Source: Chlorobium sp. (GTDB lineage: Bacteria; Bacteroidota; Chlorobiia; Chlorobiales; Chlorobiaceae). Taken from it: a stretch of DNA of 12,635 nt. Positions 6,440-12,635 of the stretch are shown piece after piece (position 1 is the first letter of the stretch; each line of letters begins with the position of its first letter). Location of the stretch: assembly GCA_028282595.1 (NCBI GenBank), contig JANQHQ010000015.1:1-12635 (forward strand), read 5' to 3'. The notes beneath the pieces were generated by a model that worked only from the letters and a program-made list of their open reading frames with translations, was not told the origin of the DNA and ran no database searches. A program made the translations under genes and the position numbers.

Positions 6440-7153
6440 ATGATGAAACCGAATCTGTTTTTTGTGCTGCTGTTGACGATTGTCATGCTTCCGTCGAACG
6501 CGCGTTCCGAAGCCGCCGGTTATTCCGTGTACCGTAAGGCCGGAACGATCGACGTTCTCGATCCCAAGGCCGTTATGGTGGGCTATCGACAGCCGGGTGA
6601 CGCTCTGTTTGAGCTGTCGCTCGACGATCTCGGAAAGTATACCGGGCACGTCTGCGCCGGTGTCGCCTCCGGATTTCTGCTCACAAAGCGGGCCCTGGAG
6701 CAGCTCTACCCCGGCGATGAGCTTCCCGTTCGGGGTGAGATCAGCATAGCGGCCTCCCATTACAACGATCAGACGGAGGTGGCGGCCTATATCGTCAGAG
6801 CCCGTGAACGGGTCGGCGATGAAGAAGAGATGAACGCCCTGATCATAGACCCCTCGCTTGTCGGCGCTCCGAAATCCCTGACACTCATGTTCAAGAGAAT
6901 GGATAACGGCAAGATGGTCAGGGCGGTGCTGGACAAATCGAGGATTATGGGGAAAGAAAAGATGAAGCAGGTGAGAGCCCTGAAAAAGAAGGTTATGGGC
7001 GGTGCGGCAAGTGAAGAGGAGAAACAGCGGTTTGCCGGTTTCGTCCAGGAGAAAGTGGCGGCGATTATAACCGATACTCCCGACGGACTGATCACGGTTT
7101 CCAGATGTTTCGCGTACGATTTTCCGGAAAAGCGGATGGAGCAGGAAAAATAA
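6440..7153 (+). CDS. Exported FmdE-like domain protein
   Basis: A 237-residue protein with a signal peptide at residues 1-23 (MMKPNLFFVLLLTIVML core, cleavage after ARS). The central part, DLGKYTGHVCAGVASGF, has the GHxCxG metal-ligand pattern (H70, C72). With the following ALEQLYPGDELPVRGEI and AASHYNDQTEVAAYIV it resembles the FmdE domain first named in formylmethanofuran dehydrogenase operons. The zinc-ribbon tail of classical FmdE is absent; the only other cysteine is near the C terminus in SRCFAYDF. A lysine-rich helical stretch (about 170-215) is probably surface exposed. The function is unknown; a periplasmic metal-binding role is inference. The ATG at 6440 is followed at once by a second ATG, and no good Shine-Dalgarno is seen. 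It is divergent from the methyltransferase at 5612-6325 and convergent with acs. Confidence 0.75.
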   Translation: MMKPNLFFVLLLTIVMLPSNARSEAAGYSVYRKAGTIDVLDPKAVMVGYRQPGDALFELSLDDLGKYTGHVCAGVASGFLLTKRALEQLYPGDELPVRGEISIAASHYNDQTEVAAYIVRARERVGDEEEMNALIIDPSLVGAPKSLTLMFKRMDNGKMVRAVLDKSRIMGKEKMKQVRALKKKVMGGAASEEEKQRFAGFVQEKVAAIITDTPDGLITVSRCFAYDFPEKRMEQEK

Positions 7154-7183
7154 CGCCGGTTCAGGGCGGTTGGCGCGCTCCAG

Positions 7184-7225
7184 AAAAAAAGCCGTCCCGG
7201 ACCTCGCTGTCCGGGACGGCTTTTT
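7184..7225. terminator. Bidirectional intrinsic terminator
   Basis: A perfect 12-bp stem (7191-7202 with 7209-7220, GCCGTCCCGGAC and its complement) closes a six-base loop. Seven A precede it and five T follow it. It therefore works in both directions, ending the FmdE-like gene on the plus strand and acs on the minus strand, which converge here. Confidence 0.93.
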
Positions 7226-7253
7226 GCTTTTGCCGTGAGCGCTCCGGAAGAGG

Positions 7254-9245
<1,992 letters not shown>

Positions 9246-9453
9246 TATGTACGGTTTTAAGGTTGACAAAAAAGGGAAAACCCCCCTAGGAGGCTGGATG
9301 AAAGGCGTTTCATGCGAGGATTGTGGAGATCATGGGTGTCGTTGAGCGTTGCGGGGTTTCGGTTCTTCCGCCGCAAGCGGATTATCGATAGAGGTTACGT
9401 GTAACAACAGGCATGCGTGTCATGAAAAACGGGCCAGTGTGGAAAAGGTCTAA
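9246..9453 (-). promoter_or_regulatory. Predicted long 5' leader of acs
   Basis: If the promoter at 9460-9489 is used, transcription starts near 9453 and leaves about 205 untranslated bases. The stretch holds short inverted repeats: GTTAC-GT-GTAAC at 9394-9405, ATGAAA-ggcg-TTTCAT at 9298-9313, TCCGC-cgcaa-GCGGA at 9377-9391, and on the transcript GGG-UUUU-CCC followed by a U run at about 9269-9283. I recognise no known riboswitch class or tRNA. Confidence 0.35.
9298..9345 (+). CDS. Possible 15-codon cysteine-rich micro-ORF antisense to the acs leader
   Basis: AGGAGG at 9288-9293 sits four bases before ATG 9298, the best ribosome binding site in the window. It opens a 15-residue frame, MKGVSCEDCGDHGCR, ended by TGA. 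It has three cysteines, two in a CxxC. A perfect TTGACA lies at 9263-9268, but no good -10 follows at a distance that would leave the ATG inside the transcript. This is most likely chance, and I list it only because of the strong ribosome binding site. Confidence 0.15.
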   Translation: MKGVSCEDCGDHGCR

Positions 9454-9459
9454 AAAACA

Positions 9460-9489
9460 ATTATACGAAAAAAAGCACTCCTGAGGCAA
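9460..9489 (-). promoter_or_regulatory. Sigma-70-like promoter of acs
   Basis: On the minus strand TTGCCT (9484-9489, four of six matches) and a perfect TATAAT (9460-9465) are separated by 18 bases rich in T. A small inverted repeat, GCAAG-ccgata-CTTGC at 9486-9501, overlaps the -35 element. It may be an operator, or part of a weak leuS terminator, since it is followed on the minus strand by a run of seven T at 9467-9473 after an 11-base gap. I see nothing else of note in 9502-9580. Confidence 0.5.
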
Positions 9490-9580
9490 GCCGATACTTG
9501 CACTCTTTGATCCGTTCGCGCCCGTATTGCCGTAGTTGGAGAGGGTTTTTGCCGTCGCAGGAGAAAAAGGCGGACACCCC

Positions 9581-12004
9581 TCACCCGGCGGGCCTGACGG
9601 CGAAATTGACCAGCCTGTCCGGAACGGCGATCTCCCTGACGACCGTCATGCCGTCGAGAAACTTCCGGACGCTTTCGATATCCCGCGCCGCCTCTATGAG
9701 CGACTCCTTCGTCGCGCCGGCCGGAGCGGTAAAGGTGCCGCGCAGTTTTCCGTTTACCTGCACCGCTATCGTCACCTCCTCGTCGGCTGCAAGTCCGGGG
9801 TCATAGACAGGGTAGGGGGCGCGGCTGATCGACTCCTCATGCCCGGCGGCCCGCCACAACTCTTCGCAGATGTGCGGGGCGTAAGGCGCCAGGAGGAGGA
9901 GCAGCGTTTCGGCCGCCGACCGGTTCCGGCACCCGGCCTTGTGCAGCTCGTTGGTGAACACCATCATTTCGGCGATGGCGGTGTTGAATTTGAGGGATTC
10001 GGTGTCTTCGCCCACTTTCCTGACGGTCTTGTGCATCGTTCGGGCGAGAGCCGGGGGAAGCTCTCCTTCCGTAAGGGAAACGGGATCGCCCGGTTCGGGG
10101 TAGACCAGCCGCCACACTCTCGACAGAAAGCGGCTGACGCCTTCTATGCCGTTGGTTTTCCAGGGCTTGACCTGTTCGAGAGGGCCGAGGAACATTTCGT
10201 AGAGGCGAACGGCGTCCGCGCCGTAGGAGGCGAGAACCTCGTCGGCGGGAATGACGTTGCCGCGCGACTTGGACATCTTTTCGTTGTCCTCCCCGAGGAT
10301 CATGCCCTGGTTGAACAGTTTCCGGAAAGGCTCCCTGGTGGAGACCACGCCGATGTCGTAAAGCACCTTGTGCCAGAACCGGGCGTAGAGCAGATGGAGA
10401 ACGGCGTGTTCCGCGCCGCCGATGTAGAGGTCGACGTTCATCCAGTAACGCTCCTTTTCCGGGCCGACGGGGCTCCGGTCGTTTGCGGGATCGATGAAGC
10501 GCAGGTAGTACCAGCAGCTTCCGGCCCACTGCGGCATCGTATTGGTCTCACGCCGGTAGTCGCCGTGTTCGTCCGTTCCGTTGAGCCAGTCGGAGATGTT
10601 GGCCAGCGGCGATTCGCCGGTCGTTGTCGGCTGGTAGGCCTCGACATCGGGGAGCGTGAGCGGGAGAGCGGTTTCCGGCCGGATGGAGCCGTCCGGGTAA
10701 TGCTTTACCGGAATGGGTTCGCCCCAGTACCGCTGGCGGCTGAAGACCCAGTCGCGCAGTTTGTAGTTCACCTGCCGGCGGCCTTTTCCCTTCGATTCGA
10801 GCCAGTCGGCCATGGCGCCGGACGCTGTTTCGAAGTCCAGGCCGTCGAGGCTGATCTCGCTGTTCGAAGAGTTGACGCAGACGCTCTCCTTGCCCTCGAA
10901 AGCCTCTTCCAGAACGTCGTGCGGGCTCTTGACGACCTCGACGATCGGGAGGCCGAATCTTTTCGCGAACTCCCAGTCGCGGCCGTCGTGGGCCGGAACC
11001 GACATGACGGCCCCCGTGCCGTAGCTGGTGAGCACGAAGTCCGAAAGCCAGACGGGAAGTGATTCTCCCGTCGTGGGGTTGACGGCGTAAGAGCCGGTGA
11101 AGACGCCGGTCTTCTCTTTCTGCAGGCCGGTGCGCTCGATTTCGGTTTTCATGCCCGCCTGACGGATATACTCCTTCACCGCGGCGAGCTGCCCGGCAAC
11201 GGCCAGCTTTTCGGCCATCGGATGTTCGGGCGAAACGACGAGATAGGTCGCTCCGAAGAGGGTGTCGGGTCTGGTGGTGAACACCCGGAGGGTTTTCTTG
11301 TGGCAGGGAAGCTCGAAATCGACCTCGACGCCTTCCGACCGTCCGATCCAGTTGCGCTGCATCTGCTTCACGTTTTCCGGCCAGTCGAGCTCGTCGAGGT
11401 CCTCGAGCAGGCGTTCGGCATAGGCCGTTATCTTCAGGACCCACTGCCGCAGGGGTTTCTGCACGACCGTGTAGCCGTCGGCGATTTTCTCGTCGACCTC
11501 TTCGTTGGCGAGCACGATCTTCAGCTCCTCACACCAGTTGACGTCCACATCGCTCGTATAGGCGAGGCCCTTTTCGAGCATCTGCAGGAAGATCCACTGC
11601 GTCCACTTGTAGTAGCCCGGATCGGTCGTGTTGATCTCGCGGTCCCAGTCGTAGGAAAAGCCCATTTTCTGCAGGGTTTGGCGGAAGCTGCGGACGTTTT
11701 TCTCCGTGGTCGCTTTCGGATGCGTGCCGGTTTTCAGGGCGAACTGTTCGGCCGGAAGACCGAAGGCGTCCCAACCCATCGGGTGCAGCACGTTGCAGCC
11801 GAGGCTTCTCTTCATGCGGGCGACGATATCGGTCGCGGTGTAACCCTCGAGGTGCCCTACATGGAGGCCCGAACCGCTCGGGTAGGGAAACATGTCCAGT
11901 ACGTAAAACTTGGGTTTGTCCACGGTCTCTTCCGTCCGGAAGGTCTGGTTGTCTTGCCAGTACCGCTGCCATTTTTTTTCGATGGATTGAAAGTCGTAAC
12001 GCAT
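9581..12004 (-). CDS. leuS: Leucyl-tRNA synthetase
   Basis: A complete 807-residue class Ia synthetase that charges tRNA-Leu with leucine in the cytoplasm. The signature HVGH lies at residues 48-51 after FPYPSGSGL, and KMSKS at 576-580 in EDNEKMSKSRGNVI. The CP1 editing domain is inserted in the catalytic core; its threonine-rich loop TTRPDTLFG is near 243-251, and VPAHDGRDWEFA holds the conserved editing aspartate, so misacylated tRNA should be hydrolysed. The anticodon-binding and C-terminal domains follow, with VAVQVNGKLRG-type ending sequence (here IAVQVNGKLRGTF). The start chosen is ATG 12004 (MRYDFQSIEKKWQ), matching family length. The frame is open for 24 more codons upstream, but that extension has low-complexity character. 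There is no clear Shine-Dalgarno. It is separated from pnp by an intrinsic terminator, so it probably has its own promoter within 12005-12100, which I could not pinpoint. Confidence 0.97.
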   Translation of the reverse strand: MRYDFQSIEKKWQRYWQDNQTFRTEETVDKPKFYVLDMFPYPSGSGLHVGHLEGYTATDIVARMKRSLGCNVLHPMGWDAFGLPAEQFALKTGTHPKATTEKNVRSFRQTLQKMGFSYDWDREINTTDPGYYKWTQWIFLQMLEKGLAYTSDVDVNWCEELKIVLANEEVDEKIADGYTVVQKPLRQWVLKITAYAERLLEDLDELDWPENVKQMQRNWIGRSEGVEVDFELPCHKKTLRVFTTRPDTLFGATYLVVSPEHPMAEKLAVAGQLAAVKEYIRQAGMKTEIERTGLQKEKTGVFTGSYAVNPTTGESLPVWLSDFVLTSYGTGAVMSVPAHDGRDWEFAKRFGLPIVEVVKSPHDVLEEAFEGKESVCVNSSNSEISLDGLDFETASGAMADWLESKGKGRRQVNYKLRDWVFSRQRYWGEPIPVKHYPDGSIRPETALPLTLPDVEAYQPTTTGESPLANISDWLNGTDEHGDYRRETNTMPQWAGSCWYYLRFIDPANDRSPVGPEKERYWMNVDLYIGGAEHAVLHLLYARFWHKVLYDIGVVSTREPFRKLFNQGMILGEDNEKMSKSRGNVIPADEVLASYGADAVRLYEMFLGPLEQVKPWKTNGIEGVSRFLSRVWRLVYPEPGDPVSLTEGELPPALARTMHKTVRKVGEDTESLKFNTAIAEMMVFTNELHKAGCRNRSAAETLLLLLAPYAPHICEELWRAAGHEESISRAPYPVYDPGLAADEEVTIAVQVNGKLRGTFTAPAGATKESLIEAARDIESVRKFLDGMTVVREIAVPDRLVNFAVRPAG

Positions 12005-12101
12005 GCTTATGAATGAATGGTTTTGGGGCCGCACTGGTGAAAGAAAAGAAAAAATAGAGGGAATTTGAAAAAACATCCCGGGCCGCCGTGCGCCGCGAAA
12101 G

Positions 12102-12137
12102 AAAAAAGCCGTGCGGTCCTCGGGTCACGCACGGCTT
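12102..12137 (-). terminator. Intrinsic terminator after pnp
   Basis: A perfect 10-bp stem, 12106-12115 with 12128-12137 (AAGCCGTGCG and its complement), encloses a 12-base loop. On the minus strand it is followed by a T run (complement of the A run at 12102-12107). It lies about 45 bases past the pnp stop codon. Confidence 0.88.
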
Positions 12138-12183
12138 GCGGTCGGTTTCGGACCGACTCCGGCCGGGAAATCTTCCGCCGGGG

Positions 12184-12635
12184 TCAGTCGCCTTTCGCGG
12201 GCGAACCGTTTTCGGACGATTCGACCGGCATGTCGAGCAGCGCTTTCATCGAGAGCGCGTAGCGGGTCTTGCCGGTGCGCGGGTCCTTGCGGATGTCGAT
12301 GAGCTTCACCTTGATGCGGTCGCCCGGCTTGAGGTGGTCGCTGACCTTGTGAACCCGTTCCTTCGCGATTTCCGAAATGTGCACGAGGCCGTCGGTCTTC
12401 GGCAGGAACTCGACGAACGCTCCGAGGTCTTCCCGGATGTCGCGGACCTTTCCGGAGTAGATCGTGCCGACTTCCGGCTTGGAAATAAGAGTCTTGATCG
12501 TGTCGATGGCCGCGCATGTGCCCTCTCCGCTCGGAGAGGCGATGGTGACCGTGCCGTCGTCGTCGATGTTGATCTCGGCGCCTGTTTCCTCGGTGATGCT
12601 CCGGATGGTTTCACCGCCCTTGCCGATGATGAGCC
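12184..12635 (-). CDS. pnp: Polyribonucleotide nucleotidyltransferase, C-terminal part (partial)
   Basis: The last 149 residues of PNPase are visible; the 5' part lies beyond the right edge. The segment starts inside the KH domain, with the GxxG loop as IIGKGGETIRSITEETG. It continues through the KH end IDDDGTVTIAS into an S1 RNA-binding domain (GTIYSGKVRDIREDLGAFVE, then FLPKTDGLVHISEIAKERV and LKPGDRIKVKLIDI). It ends in a short acidic-polar tail, ESSENGSPAKGD. The KH-S1 order and the spacing are those of bacterial PNPase, the trimeric 3'-to-5' phosphorolytic exoribonuclease of RNA decay. It ends at TGA 12184-12186 and is followed by an intrinsic terminator. Confidence 0.95.
   Translation of the reverse strand, partial: LIIGKGGETIRSITEETGAEINIDDDGTVTIASPSGEGTCAAIDTIKTLISKPEVGTIYSGKVRDIREDLGAFVEFLPKTDGLVHISEIAKERVHKVSDHLKPGDRIKVKLIDIRKDPRTGKTRYALSMKALLDMPVESSENGSPAKGD

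Noticed and set aside
9536..11062. 508-codon plus-strand frame opposite leuS
   Set aside because: Antisense shadow of leuS codon bias; it has no ribosome binding site or recognisable domain. The same holds for 8001-9122 opposite acs and 11222-12016 opposite leuS.
12005..12076. 24-codon N-terminal extension of leuS
   Set aside because: The 807-residue form from 12004 matches the usual start of the family, and the extension is phenylalanine/serine-rich with no homology that I can see.

Overview
The window looks like an ordinary chromosomal segment of a moderately GC-rich Gram-negative bacterium. A green sulfur bacterium (Chlorobiaceae) is my best guess. That rests on the style of the proteins (TspO, Acs, PNPase, TonB receptor), on the generally weak Shine-Dalgarno sequences, and on short dispersed palindromes; it is inference, and no single marker here proves it. 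Outer-membrane (TonB receptor) and exported proteins show a diderm cell.

Layout. Bases 1-630 carry no credible gene and are built of repeats: an A/T-cored palindrome, degenerate GGCAGT/TCGG-type low-complexity sequence, and an array of four tandem hairpins whose linkers are conserved while the stems differ. Next come tspO and a small exported cysteine protein of the Ada zinc-binding type (+ strand, probably one operon). Converging on them is a minus-strand pair, a 45-codon ORF followed by a GNAT acetyltransferase. Divergent from that pair is a TonB-dependent receptor, followed 58 bases later by an unusual class I methyltransferase. A second, unrelated methyltransferase converges on it from the minus strand. 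An exported FmdE-like protein (+) then converges on acs (-), and a strong bidirectional terminator separates them. Upstream of acs lies a roughly 330-base gap with a good sigma-70-like promoter and a leader of about 200 bases. leuS (-) follows, then an intrinsic terminator, and then the 3' end of pnp (-), cut by the window edge.

How the genes fit together. leuS, pnp and acs are housekeeping genes for translation, RNA turnover and acetate activation. The receptor/methyltransferase pair may belong to uptake and processing of an unidentified ligand, but the sequence does not identify it. TspO is a tetrapyrrole-binding membrane protein, and in phototrophs it is linked to pigment regulation. I see no defence island, prophage, insertion sequence, CRISPR array, tRNA or rRNA. 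The points most worth a second look are the tandem hairpin array, the exported FmdE-like protein, the small unannotated ORF upstream of the GNAT gene, and the long acs leader with an antisense micro-ORF.
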